In this document: piece after piece, positions 44,736 through 56,690 of the stretch
Layout: each line of letters opens with the position of its first letter
How positions within the stretch are numbered: position 1 is the stretch's first letter
Assembly: GCA_964016985.1 (NCBI GenBank)
Contig: OZ024828.1
Span: 28,526,581-28,590,580, forward strand
Length of the DNA: 64,000 bases
DNA from: Anodontia alba
Lineage: Eukaryota > Mollusca > Bivalvia > Lucinida > Lucinidae
Reading direction: 5' to 3'
Translations under genes and position numbers: made by a program
The notes under the pieces: generated by a model
What the model was told of the DNA's origin: nothing
The model's input: the letters and a program-made list of their open reading frames with translations, nothing else
Databases searched by the model: none

Positions 44736-45211
44736 ACTATACTGAAAGGAAAAAGAAACGCAGGGTAAATTTTATTCCTAAATTTCATTCAAGTTTGAAA
44801 AAGTTTGTTAAATATTTTACTATGATTACAAAACGGTACATGTATGGAACAAATGTTCCAAATTTCATTGGTTTGTGATCAACAAGTCTCGAGTTATTGA
44901 AGTTCATTGGTAGCTACCCCCCAAATCTTGAAATCAAAATCAAACTGAAAATCAATATCGGGTGTGCCCCCCCTCTTGCTGCCGTTGCTGCCCTAATTCT
45001 CCTTTGGATAGAGTTAACCAAAGCATTGACAGTTCGCATCGGGATGTTATTCTCGAGACTTATTGATCACAAACCAAATGAAATTTGGAACTTTTGTTCC
45101 ATACATGTACCGTTTTGTAATCATAGTAAAATATTTAACAAACTTTTTCAAACTTGAGTGAAATTTAGGAATAAAATTTACCCTGCGTTTCTTTTTCCTT
45201 TCAGTATAATT
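44736..45211. repeat. 475-bp inverted repeat with ~162-bp arms
   Basis: Arm 44736-44897 (ACTGAAAGGAAAAAGAAACG .. CAACAAGTCTCGAG) is repeated reversed at 45049-45211 with only a few differences. The 150-bp spacer has no recognised content (CCCCCCTCTTGCTGCCG, TAACCAAAG). A transcript across it would form a long duplex. Confidence 0.9.
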
Positions 45212-46290
45212 ATCTAAGTTGTGTGCATACTGAGGCAGACAGTCAACAAGCTTATGTTTGCATCATCGGAAACTCATTTTATTTGGTTTCTACAATCGGC
45301 CACTTATCATCTAGGTTGCGGCATGTTGATGTACTTGGTTTACAAGATTTTGTTTTAAGTATCGCCAAAGCAATATCTAAGTTTTTGGCATGTTCATGTC
45401 TATTGTAAACAGCTCGTTCATTGCATCATCGAGAACTAACCATTTAAGTTGTAGGCATGTTGATCTCCACAGTATATATACGCTTTTGTTAACATCATTG
45501 TGACATAATTATCTCAGGTGTAAGCATGTTGAAGCTTTTGTTTGTACAATTTGGAACGCATCATCTTAGACTTTGGAATGTTGATGTTCATAGTAAACAA
45601 ACCTTTGTCGGGAACTCATCATCATCATCTTAGTTGTAGGCATGTAGATTCCCATAGTAAACACGCTTATTAATAGTTGGGAATTAATCATCTAAGTTGT
45701 AGGCATGTTGATTCCCAACGTTAACCAGCTTTCGTTCTCAAAGTCGGAAACCCATCTTAAAAATTGTAGGCATGTTTTCCCCACAGCAAATAAGCCTATG
45801 TTTGCCAACATTAAACAAACTTTTATATGCATAATCTAAGTTGTAGGCATGTTGATTCCCACAGTAAAAGCGCTTTTTAAATAGTTGGGAACTCATCATC
45901 TAAGTTGAAGGCACGTTGAGTCCCAAAGTTAACCAGCTTTCGTTTGCATAGTCGGAAACATATCGTCAAAATTGTAGGCATGTTGGTCCCCACAGTAAAT
46001 ACGCCTTTGTTTGCCAATAATAAACAAACTTTTGTTTGCAGCATTGGAAACTCATTATCTTAGTTGTGGGCATGTTGATGCCAACAATAAACTAACTTTT
46101 GTTTGCATAATAGGAAACTCATTATCTAAGTTGTAGGCATGTTGATGACAACAATAAACAAACCATTGTTTGCATAATATGTAATTCATCATAACCGGAA
46201 GCTCATTATCTGAGTTGTAGGCATGTTGATGCCTACAGTAAACACGTTTTTGTTTAGATAATCGGAAACTCATTACCTAAGTTGTAAAGA
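45212..46290 (+). repeat. ~75-bp tandem array, first block
   Basis: About 14 diverged units of the type TAAGTTGTAGGCATGTTGAT, CCACAGTAAACA.., TTTGTTTGCAT, CGGAAACTCATTAT. The array begins at the end of the 44736-45211 inverted repeat (TAATTATCTAAGTTGTG). Confidence 0.9.
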
Positions 46291-47045
46291 GCTCAGAAGA
46301 TAATTTGACAGTGACGTTAGTCACGGCAGCTACCAATCTACCTGGGTAAGCAGGTTTTGCATGAAATTATCGGGAAAACGTTATTAATAATTTTATGTCG
46401 TATACAATTTATAGCTATAAGTGTGTTTTTGGCTAGCATGATGCAATAGCAGAATTAGTAGAGAGGAGCGCTCTGGACGAACGATTAGATGTTTGTATAG
46501 TAAACGAGATCCTTGCAGCATCTCAGCTCTTTTTTTAATTACTTTTACTTCGCTTGTAGTCCTTGTATGTTACATACGAGTACTATATTATTTTAAATAG
46601 ATATTATTAGACATTTTTGAGGCGTTGTTGACATTTTTACACAAAAAACACGCTTGATCAGCGTTCTTTTCTCCATATGTATTTGCCTGGATTGTCCAGT
46701 TTTCTTATTGTCTTTATTTAACTTAAATATGCAGAACAGAAAATTAAAATGTCGCTACACTGAAAATTTGTTTCATAACTGATAATTCCATAATACATTT
46801 TCTTTTTTAACATATTTTTTCTTTTATATTTAATTCTTAAAAGGCATGAAATAAAGAAAAAAGAATATTGTCCAGATTTGTAGTCTAGGAAAACTACCAC
46901 TGAGCTACTGCAGATTTTCTGTTACCATTGCTAATAATATTTATTAAAGGTAGCTATTTGACTTGCGTTTACCTGTTTATTAAAATGGACAGTCTAACAG
47001 TAAAAAACAATCAGTGACGTCACTGTCAATTTATCCTCTGAGGAT
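46291..47045. mobile_element. 755-bp insert with inverted ends in the array
   Basis: Left AGATAATTTGACAGTGACGT, right ACGTCACTGTCAATTTATCC; about 24-bp imperfect TIR beginning CTCAGA. It splits the 75-bp array, which resumes at 47046. A DNA transposon remnant is likely. A tRNA-like ACTACCACTGAGCTACTG lies at 46894. No protein motif. Confidence 0.65.
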
Positions 47046-47180
47046 AGGAGGCATGTTAATGCCCACAATCAACAAGCTATTGTTTGCATCATTGTGAACT
47101 CATCGTCTAATTTTTAGGCATGTTGGTGTATATTGTAAACGAACTGTTTGTTTAAATTTTCGGCAACTCTTAATGTAAAT
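47046..47180 (+). repeat. ~75-bp tandem array, second block
   Basis: Two further units (GGAGGCATGTTAATGCCCAC, TTTTTAGGCATGTTGG) continue the array after the insert. Confidence 0.8.
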
Positions 47181-47199
47181 TAATTCTTAGCAATAGCTT

Positions 47200-47300
47200 C
47201 AGATACGCTATTCTTTTTGCCAAACATAATGAAATTTGTCTCAGAGGCGATCCTAATGGCTACCCACAGCTTATCGTGTTTATGGAGAAATAAGAAACAC
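47200..47300. repeat. Half of an M/B-type hairpin, decayed
   Basis: CAGAGGCGATCCTAATGG, CTACCCACAGCTTATC and GGAGAAATAAGAAA follow the order of the right half of M/B elements. Confidence 0.4.
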
Positions 47301-47381
47301 ATGGCCCTGATAAAAACAGCTATTGCGTATCTGCAAATGCCGTGCAACATCTTAAAGTAACTAGGACACACATTTGACCAT

Positions 47382-49130
47382 ACCGTGAAAAGGTCAAAGG
47401 TCATCCTAGTAAGACTTTGATTTCCCGATGCTGTTTACCAAGATTCAGCCTCAAACCTTTTTTAGTTCTGGAGAAGAAGTGTTTTACCATATATGGGCAT
47501 GGCAGCCACGTTGTTCAATGGCGCGGAGTCATTTGACAAAATTATCAATATCCTTTCGAGAGAAGACCCTATATGAAATCTGGTGAAAATTGTTCAAGAT
47601 GTTTCCCCGAGACGTTTAAAGATTTCCGATTTTATACATGTACATAGCATAGGGGCAAGGGCAGATAATCCCAAAATTTTGAAGGTAGCTAAACAGTTTA
47701 TTTCTTAAATCATAAATTGTAAGTTTCAGCCATTGATCTTTAATACATTGAGAAAAAAAAAATCAACATTTTTCCCATACAAATATATCGAGAAGCGAAT
47801 GTTAGCTTGCCGTAAGAAAGTCAAATGTCAACCTACGACTGTCATTTAAACACACTTGGTAGACCTTGAGTCCCCGATGCTATGTACAAGAGTCGGCTAA
47901 AAAGCTTCCTTGGTTCTGCAGAAGAAGATTTTTAAGTGATTTTACCATATACCGGCATTGCAGCAATCTTGTTCGATGACGGGTACCCGTTCGAACAAAT
48001 TATCAATACCCTGTCAACAGAAGGCCCCATGTGAAATCTACTGAAAATTGCTCAAGCGGTTTAAGAGAAGAAGGCATTTAAAAATTACACAATTGTATAT
48101 ATGTATATAACCCAGGGGCAAGGGCAGATAGCCCAAAATGACAGAATCTGATTGTAACTAAAAAGTTTTACTACTTTAATTATACATTTAAATTTCAGCC
48201 ATTAGTCTTTAATACATTTTGAGAAATTGACTTTTAAACATTTCTCAATACAAATATATGGGGACGTAAATTTGACATTTCCGTAAAAAAGTCAAAAGTC
48301 AACATACGACCACCATTTGAACAAACTTGGCAGACCTTGAGTCTCCAGTGCTATAGACAAAGATTCAGCCTAAAAAGCTTTCTTTGTTCTGGAGTAGAAG
48401 TTTTTTAAGTGTTTTACCACACAGGGGATGGCAGCCATCTTGTTCAATGGCGCGGCACTATACAAACAAATTGTCACCACCATTTCGACAGAAGATCCAT
48501 GTGAAATCTAATGAAAATTGCTCAAACAGTTTCAAGAAAAAGACATTTAAATTTTACACATTTTATACACGTACATAGCCCAGGGGCAAAAGCAGATAAC
48601 CCCCAAAGAAAATAGTTTAGATTGTAACTAAATAGCTTTACTACAATGTAAGTTTTAGCCGTTAGTCTTTAATACATTTTGAGAAAATGACTTTTCAACA
48701 TATTCTCCACATAAATGTATAGGGACTCAAATCTGACCTTTGCCGTAAAAAGGTCAAAGGTCAACTTATAGCTATCATTTGAACAAACTTTGTAGAACTT
48801 GTCTACATGCTTTATACCACGATTCAGCCTCAAATCTTTCTTGGTTCTAGAGAAGAAGACGTTTAAATGTTGTTACCATATATGGGCATGGCAGCCATCT
48901 TGATTAATGGACCATGACTATTTGTACAAATTTTCAATCCCCCTTCAACTGAAGGTTCTACATGACGTTTGAAGAAAATTGGCCCACGGGTTTCAGACGA
49001 GAAGTCGTTCAAGGTGTATCGGACGATGCACGGACGACGACGGACGGACGACGACGACGGACGACGGATGGCAAGTGATCACATTAGCTCATCCTGAGCC
49101 TTCGGCTCAGATGAGCTAAACATATTGATC
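47382..49130 (-). repeat. ~450-bp tandem array, four units
   Basis: The anchor CCGTAAAAAGGTCAAAGGTC recurs at about 47383, 47809, 48280 and 48741. Each unit has GGGCATGGCAGCCATCTTG and GGGGCAAGGGCAGATA. The end is a run of GGACGACGACGGACGG followed by a GAGCCTTCGGCTCAGATGAG hairpin and TAAAC, as at 13130. Confidence 0.88.
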
Positions 49131-49163
49131 TTGATATCCCTCTTTCCTAGAGCTATGTAACCT

Positions 49164-49496
49164 TTTGTTTGTTTGATTTGGGCTTAACGTCGCTTTCAAC
49201 CTTTTTCAGTCATATCGCGACGGTGTCTGGATGTGGCAGGGAGCTCAATGCTCACTTTTAGAGTGCTGCCTCACTGAAATATCACGCCCCAGACACTTTG
49301 ACATGATATTCCACCCAGTCACATTATACTGACACTGAGCTGACCAGTTCTAGCTCTACTTTCTTAATGCTGAGCGCCAAGCGAAAGAGCAGCTAGTACC
49401 ATTTTTAAAGTCTTTGGTATGACCCGGTCGGGGATCGAACCCGCAACCTCCCGGTCACAAAGCGGACGCTCTACCACTGAGCCACTGTGCCGGTCT
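49164..49496 (-). mobile_element. SINE-2, full length
   Basis: Reversed: head GTGGCTCAGTGGTAGAGCGT, B-box-like GCGGGTTCGATCCCCGAC; tail TTTGTTTGTTTGATTTGG at left. Perfect 13-base duplication AGCTATGTAACCT at 49151-49163 and 49497-49509. Confidence 0.93.
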
Positions 49497-49565
49497 AGCT
49501 ATGTAACCTATTAAACTCTCACCCTATATTATGGAAAATGGCGACGAATTTGAGCATAAAGTACA

Positions 49566-49770
49566 TTAACCCTAGCGTCCCATAAAAGGGACATTGGCAA
49601 ACAGTGTAGACCAAGATCAGAACGCGGAGTCTGATCATGGTCTACACTGCATTAAATGCAAGAATTTCTATAAAATATGGTAATAAAAAACTAACCAGAC
49701 AGCCTGTAATTGGAAAAGGACTGGTCCGAAGAGTAAAGGTAAAAGAGACCATACGGCATTAAAGGGTTAA
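49566..49770. mobile_element. TTAA-ended MITE with GATCAGA core
   Basis: TTAACCCTAGCGTCCC to GGCATTAAAGGGTTAA. Core at 49591-49655: TGTAGACCAAGATCAGA and TCTGATCATGGTCTACA with a short tip. Confidence 0.82.
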
Positions 49771-50835
49771 AACGGATTTATGCAATAAAACCGGTTGATA
49801 GAAGAAAATAAACAACTTGAAAAACTAATCTCGAAACTGCATTTTCTGAAAACTTTTATAATTCTAGACCTGTGTACCCTTGTCTTCATTAAATATATTC
49901 AACAAAATAATTAAAGGGTCACCAGTTTCATTTTCCCTTTGATTAACATTCAAATATGACCCGTCAGTTTCTACGAGCAATACTGCTATTTGCAAGCCCA
50001 TTTCAATAAGCTCAACATGTTAGCAATATGTTAAGTTATCAAAGTGTTAATGGTGCAAACGTTATTACCCTATAAGATTCACAGATAAATGGGAATTTCT
50101 GAAAAATGACGTTTTACTCTAAAATGATTTTTTTCAGAATATCTGAAATTTTCTATCTTTAGTCAAAACACTCAATCTTGCAAATTCCACTCTCTTAGGG
50201 GTAAAAGACACACATATGTGGCCAGAAAAAGAGGTCAACCCTTTAAAATTGCCTCGATGATTCCCCATAGACCGTGATTAATCTAAAAAAGGTACCTGTA
50301 GTAAAATGTGAGTTTCTTGATTGAAATTGAAGCTTTCTCCATGATTTTATTCACAGTTTGAAGTCAGACATTACTTATCAAGTTCAAATGTCAATTTTCC
50401 ATTTTGGGGTAAAAAGTAGCATTTTTTAAGGATATAAATAAACTTTTCGTTTCAAAATTTATTGTTAGAAACACTCCTTTTCGGGCTCTTCTTAAGAAAC
50501 AATCAACAATATTTCAATATCTTCTGTGGTTTTGCCCATAGACTCGGTCAAAGTTTGCATATATGGAAAATTGCACTAAGTGATCCTTAAATTATCTTGT
50601 TGAGTATATTATGGGGGTACACATTACATAGACTTGTTAAGGCCATGTAATAGTTAGTTCATGTCTAGATTTTCTGTAACTTGCTTTTCCGTACCATCAG
50701 CAACTTATCATTTAAATATTGACTATGGAGATACACAGAAACGAAAACAGTGCGCTCTGTGGCGTCTTATCTAATAATACCTAGGCATGTCTGCACGAAT
50801 ACGTAGAGTAAATACGTTATTTAATATTTCTCTAA
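49771..50835. other. No feature seen
   Basis: One kilobase of AT-rich sequence without recognised repeat or gene. Confidence 0.45.
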
Positions 50836-51208
50836 GCGTATAGCAAAAGCTCTGATCAGACAGGGCGGTTGCACAGGCTGATCTGGGTCTTTCTTGTCTG
50901 CAAGTGCTCCAAGACATTGTTGGTTGATGTGGTCCATTAATGACTGTCCTGTCGTTCTCCCAAGAGTAGGTACTCACAGAGCGAACAATAGCTATTTCAT
51001 TGAGCCTCACTGTGATAAAGCATACCATCTGGCATGTGCGCCTAATGAAGGCTCTAATCATCCTGCGCATTCGCGCAGTCTGGTCGGCGTCTTCGCTGCT
51101 CTCAAAAAAAACTTTGCATCGTTGGATATCCAAAATGTGCCCAGTGAAGATTCTGATCAGACTGCGCAAATGCCCAGGCTGATCTGAATCATTGCTCGGT
51201 GCACATGA
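50836..51208. repeat. U-family foldback cluster
   Basis: Three arm pairs: AAGCTCTGATCAGACAGG / GGCTGATCTGGGTC, AATGAAGGCTCTAATCATCC / GCGCAGTCTGGTCGGCG, and GTGAAGATTCTGATCAGACT / CAGGCTGATCTGAATC. The 132-codon reverse frame is a by-product. Confidence 0.72.
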
Positions 51209-51727
51209 CGATAGGTGTTTTTTCCTGAGATTGTGCCTTAATTATAGATTTCTTCAGAACACAAGTGTCTTTTATATTGACCGAGCTGTGTGCTCTAAGT
51301 GCACTTTAGAATTGTCACTAATATGTGTTCGCACATAAGTTTTATGTCAGTTATTTTCATTTTTTTGTGGAATGAAGATGAAGAATGAATGTGTTCTCGT
51401 GCCGCAACGTCCGACTGCACTTACACTGTTCTCGTCGTACCGCCCCGTCCGACTACGCCGACACTCAGGCCGATGGTTTGCTTATTCGCTTTCTGTGTAT
51501 GGAGGAAATGGTATTTTTTCTCTCCAGATCTGCTTTTGCAATAATAAAAAAATGTTTGAATACGGTTGTAATAGACAATGTATGGAACATCAAGTATATT
51601 TCGTTGCAATGTATCATACAATGGTGTCAGAAGATGCCGCATGTACCTTGAGGTTCTTGATAACTACGGGGCTATCATGGATGAATTATTGTTTTTTGTT
51701 TTAACGCATAGCGTGCTGCGTAACAAT
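51209..51727. other. No gene recognised
   Basis: Overlapping short frames on both strands (51372-51704, 51421-51642) with no motif. Confidence 0.35.
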
Positions 51728-51910
51728 TTCAGCATACGACGTTTTGATTTTTTTCTTTCTTTTGTTTAGAAACTAGGCTCTGACATTTCATGCTAATTGT
51801 CACCAAATGAAACATTTGCTTGAAATGCCAAATACTATTTCCTTGACAATATAAGAAACATGTTACGAATTTATCAAGAAAAATGTCACGAATTTATCGC
51901 CTGCTAAAGT
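51728..51910 (+). mobile_element. D-family MITE, diverged
   Basis: TTCAGCATACGACGTTTTG at left, TGACATTTCATGCTAATTG in the palindrome, AATTTATCGCCTGCTAAA at right. Confidence 0.6.
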
Positions 51911-51956
51911 TTCCATGGAGTGCTGAAGGTCCAAGCATTGGAATATGGGTCACAGT

Positions 51957-52268
51957 TTGTTTGTTTTATTTGGATTTTACGTCGCTTTCAACAATCTTTC
52001 AGTCACATCGTGACGGTATCTGTAGGTGGCAGGGAGCTAAATGCTCACTGAAATGTCACACCCCAGACACTTTATGTGGTATTTCACCCCATCACATAAT
52101 AATGACACTGAGCTGACCAGTTCTGATTCCTAGCTCCACTTTCTAAATGCTGAGCGCCAAGCAAAAGAGCAACAAGTACCATTTTTAAAATCTTTGGTAT
52201 GACTCGGTCAGGGAGCAAACCCGCAACCTATCAGTCACAAAGCGGACGCTCTATCAACTGAGCCGATT
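51957..52268 (-). mobile_element. SINE-2, second copy
   Basis: TTTGTTTTATTTGGATTTTA to ACGCTCTATCAACTGAGCCG; body phrase GGTGGCAGGGAGCTAAATGC shared with 49164-49496. Flanks TATGGGTCACAG / TATGGGTTACTG may be an aged duplication. Confidence 0.88.
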
Positions 52269-52280
52269 TATGGGTTACTG

Positions 52281-53290
52281 TGGCTAGTAGATTGGAATAC
52301 GAGTAAATGACGTTTTGGAGTACATATGATAATCATATTAACTAAATGCTTTATGTATCCAGTAAGAATCTGCTCAATTCGGGCGACTGGTCGTCACCTT
52401 AAAACTGAACGTGAATGTATTGACTTCTACAGCGTTTATTATCATATACTTTTGTTTCAATGATGAGCGTACTACCTCTATGTGCTTATTCCACTTATTA
52501 TAGGCCACCAATCAAACATCAACATGTTTATGTGCATCATCAATATTCCAAGTACACGGTTATTCAACGAAGTCAGTTTAAATCATTTTGTCTAATCTAA
52601 CTGTGTCAATGTCGTGAAGTGTGTCATGAGATACTGCTAAATCTGATTAAATGTTATAATGGTAATGCTCTATAATGAGAATTTTATTTTATGCTTTAAT
52701 GATATATTTCGAATATGGTCTTCAAATTAGGCTAAAAATATAAAAAAAAGAAGTGAACTAATACAAATAACTTACCGATACAAAGCAGTTTCGTCAATAA
52801 TTTACCTTGTGCGAATCTGCTACTATATTAAGCCGATTATTTTTAGAATTATGATGAAGTTTGCAGCTTTCTAAACCTGATTTAAATACACTTGTACTTT
52901 TGTCTTCAGAACTGCAGACACAGCCTTAATGGTAGCTAAAGTTTCATTTTCTTATACAGACTATATGGTTGAAATGCCATGGATTACGTAGGTCTAGATT
53001 AAAGCGATATCCATTTACATATTTGTTTTCTTATTACTCAGCGTACACCTGTGTTAGGTGTCCATTTCAAAAAGTACATATACCATATAAGAAACATTAT
53101 AGCAAAACATAATCATTGTGAACGCGCCTCATCTTTAGCGATGGCTTTGAAGCATAATTTCTATACGGGTGTATTAACGTAACAATGTTTACTCTTACGT
53201 TGATGACACAAAGGCTATGGAATGCATACTCCTTTTCATAAAGGCGTGCTTAAATAAACTGATACAGTTTCATGTGTGGAAACTCTGTCA
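52281..53290. other. No feature seen
   Basis: AT-rich sequence with no recognised repeat or gene. Confidence 0.45.
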
Positions 53291-53299
53291 AAATTGTTA

Positions 53300-53471
53300 T
53301 ATATCCCTTCTGGAAAAGAGTCCTATTCTAAAAGGAAAGTATTCTCTCCCTTTGGGGGGAAATTCTTTCCTTTTAGTGTAGACCCCTTTTCAGACTAAGT
53401 ATCATGTTCCAATACGCAAGCACTAAAATAAAAATCTACATGGTTGCCTGTGGAAACAAAACAAAACAAAA

Positions 53472-53505
<34 letters not shown>

Positions 53506-53545
53506 GCATAAAAGGACGAAATTTGGAGACTCGATTTTATTAATT
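53300..53545 (+). repeat. Old repeat with poly-A and X copy
   Basis: TCTAAAAGGAAAGTATTCTC resembles 54345-54365. Poly-A of about 43 at 53461-53503 sits inside an X copy (CCTGTGGAAACAAAAC, GGAGACTCGATTTTATTAA). Confidence 0.5.
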
Positions 53546-53607
53546 CCCTTCATAAAAGTTAAAAAAAAAAAGTTACATCCCTTGTAATCAAAGCACTGAC
53601 AGCACTG

Positions 53608-53984
53608 GTGGGTCGATTGTCTCAGAGTGTAGACTGGGAAAATGGTCCTGAACGGGACTTAAAACGGTTTCATTTAACCTTTGATTTCCTGTATTTAAGC
53701 AAACAGTGCAGACCCGGATCAGTTGCCGCTTTCTGCGGTGTCTGATCTGGGTCTGCACTGTTTGCCAATGTCCCAAATGTCCCAGTCCAGGTTTTACAGA
53801 TAACCCTCTATCAACAGCACTCTGACGTCACAACGACAAGAATGCGCGGCTGTAGACAACCGTTACCTGGATTTCGTCTAACGCGCGGTTTGATTACACT
53901 GGTCAATGATAATTACGTGAACTATCTTCATGAAATTTTGACATTTGTATATTATGAGTCAATTGTAAACAATCGACCCAAAAT
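53608..53984 (+). mobile_element. R-family MITE, uninterrupted
   Basis: GTGGGTCGATTGTCTC to AAACAATCGACCC. Core at 53697-53767 (CAGACCCGGATCAGTTGCCG). It gives the unoccupied form of the sites filled by M at 60194 and T at 15152. Confidence 0.85.
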
Positions 53985-54739
53985 GGCGGAAGCCCACCAA
54001 GTGTATCCAGTATCTTTAAATATCTTGGCTTTGAAGTGACAGTGATTCAGAAGCAACTGGTTAGAAGGCTGGATTATGCAGGGCAATATAAATGGTAATG
54101 TAGAAACACACGAAGTCTGTCAGATAAGGAACATGTCAAAAATATCATGACAAACATGGTGTAATATCTATGTATATAGTCATTTTGGGCAAATAACAAG
54201 ATTTAGAAAACCATTTTTTGTTTTGTCTTGAACACACCTCATTACATTAACACGCATATGTGGTTAGATTTTCCTGCAGTTTTACAAGGAAGAACACTTT
54301 TGCGAATTCTGATTTCTGAACGCAAGCTCCGTCTGAAAGGGGGTGTACTCTAAAAGGAAAGAATTTGCTCCCGACCCTAAAAGAGAATGGAGATAAAATG
54401 GAATATTGGTAGAGTTGCCTCCCCTGAATGTGTATCCATTCCCCTGAAAAATGTTCTCATGCATGACGCTCTCTGGAAAAGATCTGATCCAACTAGCTGA
54501 TCCTGGTATTTGTCGTAGGTGAGGCAAATAATATTTTGCGTCTGTCATATTTAGCAGTCACATCGTTACTGTTCCTGTCAGGGACATGCGCCTCCACTGA
54601 CCTTGGAGTAGGCTTATCTATGCCATTGTAGACGTAAAATGCAATTCTCGTATAATGCACAGCGCAAGGAAATGTCATAATGTCATATGCACACATCAAG
54701 TGCAAGAGCTGATTAATCATAACGCCAAGTCAGGAGGCG
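53985..54739. other. Mostly unassigned
   Basis: A faint repeat with CTCTAAAAGGAAAGAATTTG near 54350 (see 33719); no gene recognised. Confidence 0.35.
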
Positions 54740-54990
54740 CTTGAGGATAATTTAGGGATGTCGTGTTGATCTTCTATTAAGTATTGGTATGTTGAGTGTA
54801 CTCATTAGAATCGCCTCGATGAGGCGATTCTAATGAGTTCATGCAAAATGATAAAATAAGAAAATTTCCCTACAATACCCCTAAATATTTGTTTTGAGTT
54901 ATCCGAAGAATTACCTAGGGACTCAAAAAACGCGTTCGAATCAGCCACGGTAAACGAGCCATCGGTGTTCGAGTCATAGAGGTTTTGCTG
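54740..54990. mobile_element. B-family pogo-like MITE, left end lost
   Basis: Core GTGTACTCATTAGAATCGCC and complement (54795-54840); right part CCTAGGGACTCAAAAAACGC and TCGGTGTTCGAGTCATAGAG match 26200-26275. Confidence 0.75.
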
Positions 54991-55015
54991 CATTTTGCAT
55001 CTATATCGATACCGT

Positions 55016-55062
55016 GTTTTTTTTTTTTTTTTTTTTTTGCTTTTTTTTTTTTTGTTTTTGTT
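55016..55062. repeat. T-rich tract
   Basis: Interrupted poly-T. The region 55063-55570 after it has no recognised feature. Confidence 0.9.
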
Positions 55063-55570
55063 TTATGTTTTTCAAGCAAGCGTGCTTCCACTTACCGTGG
55101 GAAGGTTTTGTTGTTGTTTTTTTTTTGCAGATAAATACAATTAGAGTGTAACGCACAGCGACAGAAAATATCCCTTATACTATATGCGCAAATCAAGTCT
55201 ACAGCGAATGTCAAGATTGGCCTAGGTTTATGTATCTGTGTGAACTAATCAGTGTTGTTTCTCTTCATCGATATGTTCTACCATATCATATCATTCTTTA
55301 ACATGATGTCGCTATTATTTAGTGGATAACATCGTGTCATAAAAAATGATATGACCACACGTTGCATAACACTTGTTACTGGCACGTGACGTCATCACAC
55401 CGTGCCGTGACGTTATATTTAAAAGCGGTTCAACTTCTACTGCCAAGAAATAAGTTTTAAAAATTATATGATAAACAGAATCTTACATTTACATGAGTCG
55501 TTATTTCATATGAACTTTATAAAACTCATCGAAGGCTCGTTTCACAAATTTTATATGAAAAAGCCATATA

Positions 55571-55744
55571 CAGTAGAACCTCGATAATTCAAACTCCAAT
55601 AATTCAAAATTCTCAATAATTCAAAATCATTTTGAAGTCCCAACTTAATATATGTATGCATTTTAACCCTCAATTATTCAAAGTCTCAATAATTCAAACA
55701 AAACTGTTTGGTCCCTTGAACTTTGAATTATCGAGGTTCCACTA
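55571..55744 (+). mobile_element. C-family pogo-like MITE
   Basis: TA then CAGTAGAACCTCGATAATTC, and the complement GAATTATCGAGGTTCCACT at right. Inside, AATAATTCAAA repeats. TIR style is that of pogo/Tigger MITEs. Confidence 0.82.
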
Positions 55745-55904
55745 AAGATCCTCTATACTGATTCTGTAAAGAGGTCATGAAGGCCTTATCAATCTTTACG
55801 AATATGCAGGCGGGTCTGGACCTGCGTTGCCTGCATGAACGAATTATGGCCAAGGCCATTTTCTTAACTGGTGCATAACATTAGTTGTTGGATACCACAA
55901 CGAA

Positions 55905-56085
55905 CTATGATACCATTAATTCTCCAATTGCTCGTTTACCATTTCTGATTCGAACTCGTTTTTTGAGTCTCTAGGAATTCTTCCTATAGCTCCACTGAGA
56001 AAGATATTTAAGGATAGTTTAGGGAAATTTTCTGAGTTTATGTATATTGTGTGTACAGTAACTGTACTCATTAGAAAGGACTCAT
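55905..56085. mobile_element. B-family MITE fragment, reversed
   Basis: TTCGAACTCGTTTTTTGAGT, ATAGTTTAGGGAAATTTTCT and ACTGTACTCATTAGAAAGGA in B order; broken at the core. Confidence 0.6.
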
Positions 56086-56089
56086 CGCC

Positions 56090-56382
56090 GTTTGCTAAAA
56101 AAATTTACCCAGCATGCTAAGTGTCAAGAAATGATGCCTTGTCTAGAGCGCTGGTAGTGTAACAGAACCATTCTGCAGTTTAATCAGCTAAAAGACAACA
56201 GTTATTAGATTGTGCACAATTTATTCGTGTCTTGCAAAGACCAATTCCTAAAACGACAATAATAGTCTCTGATATGTTGAACACTTTGGCACTGAATTTA
56301 ACCCTTTCACCCCTGAGTTTCAGAAGTGGACTCTTTCATCTTTAAATGTGGACATGTTGTTGTAATCGAAGCACTGACAGCA
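56090..56382. other. No gene recognised
   Basis: AAAATTTACCCAGCATGCTA at 56098 is a D-family end fragment; otherwise nothing. Confidence 0.4.
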
Positions 56383-56690
56383 CTGGTGGACCGATCGTCT
56401 CTGAGTGTAGGCTTAAAAAATGGTTCTGAACGGGGATTGCCATTGTTTCATTTAACCCTTAACTTCCTGTATTTTAAGCAAACATTGCAAATCCTGATCA
56501 GACGTCGCGTTTTGCGGGGTCTGATCTGGGTCTGAACTGTTTGCCGACGTCACGGCGACCGGAATAACTCGGCTAGTGGATTTGGTCTAACGTGCGCTTT
56601 GATTACATTGGTCGATGATAATCACGTGGACAACTACCTTGAGGAATTTCGGCGTTTGTATACTATGGCTCGATTGAAAGCAATCGACTA
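56383..56690 (+). mobile_element. R-family MITE
   Basis: GGACCGATCGTCTCTGAGTG to AAAGCAATCGACT; core at 56477-56546 with GATCAGACGTCGCG. Confidence 0.78.

Noticed and set aside
50771..51169. 132-codon reverse frame
   Set aside because: Made of U-family hairpin arms; no motif.
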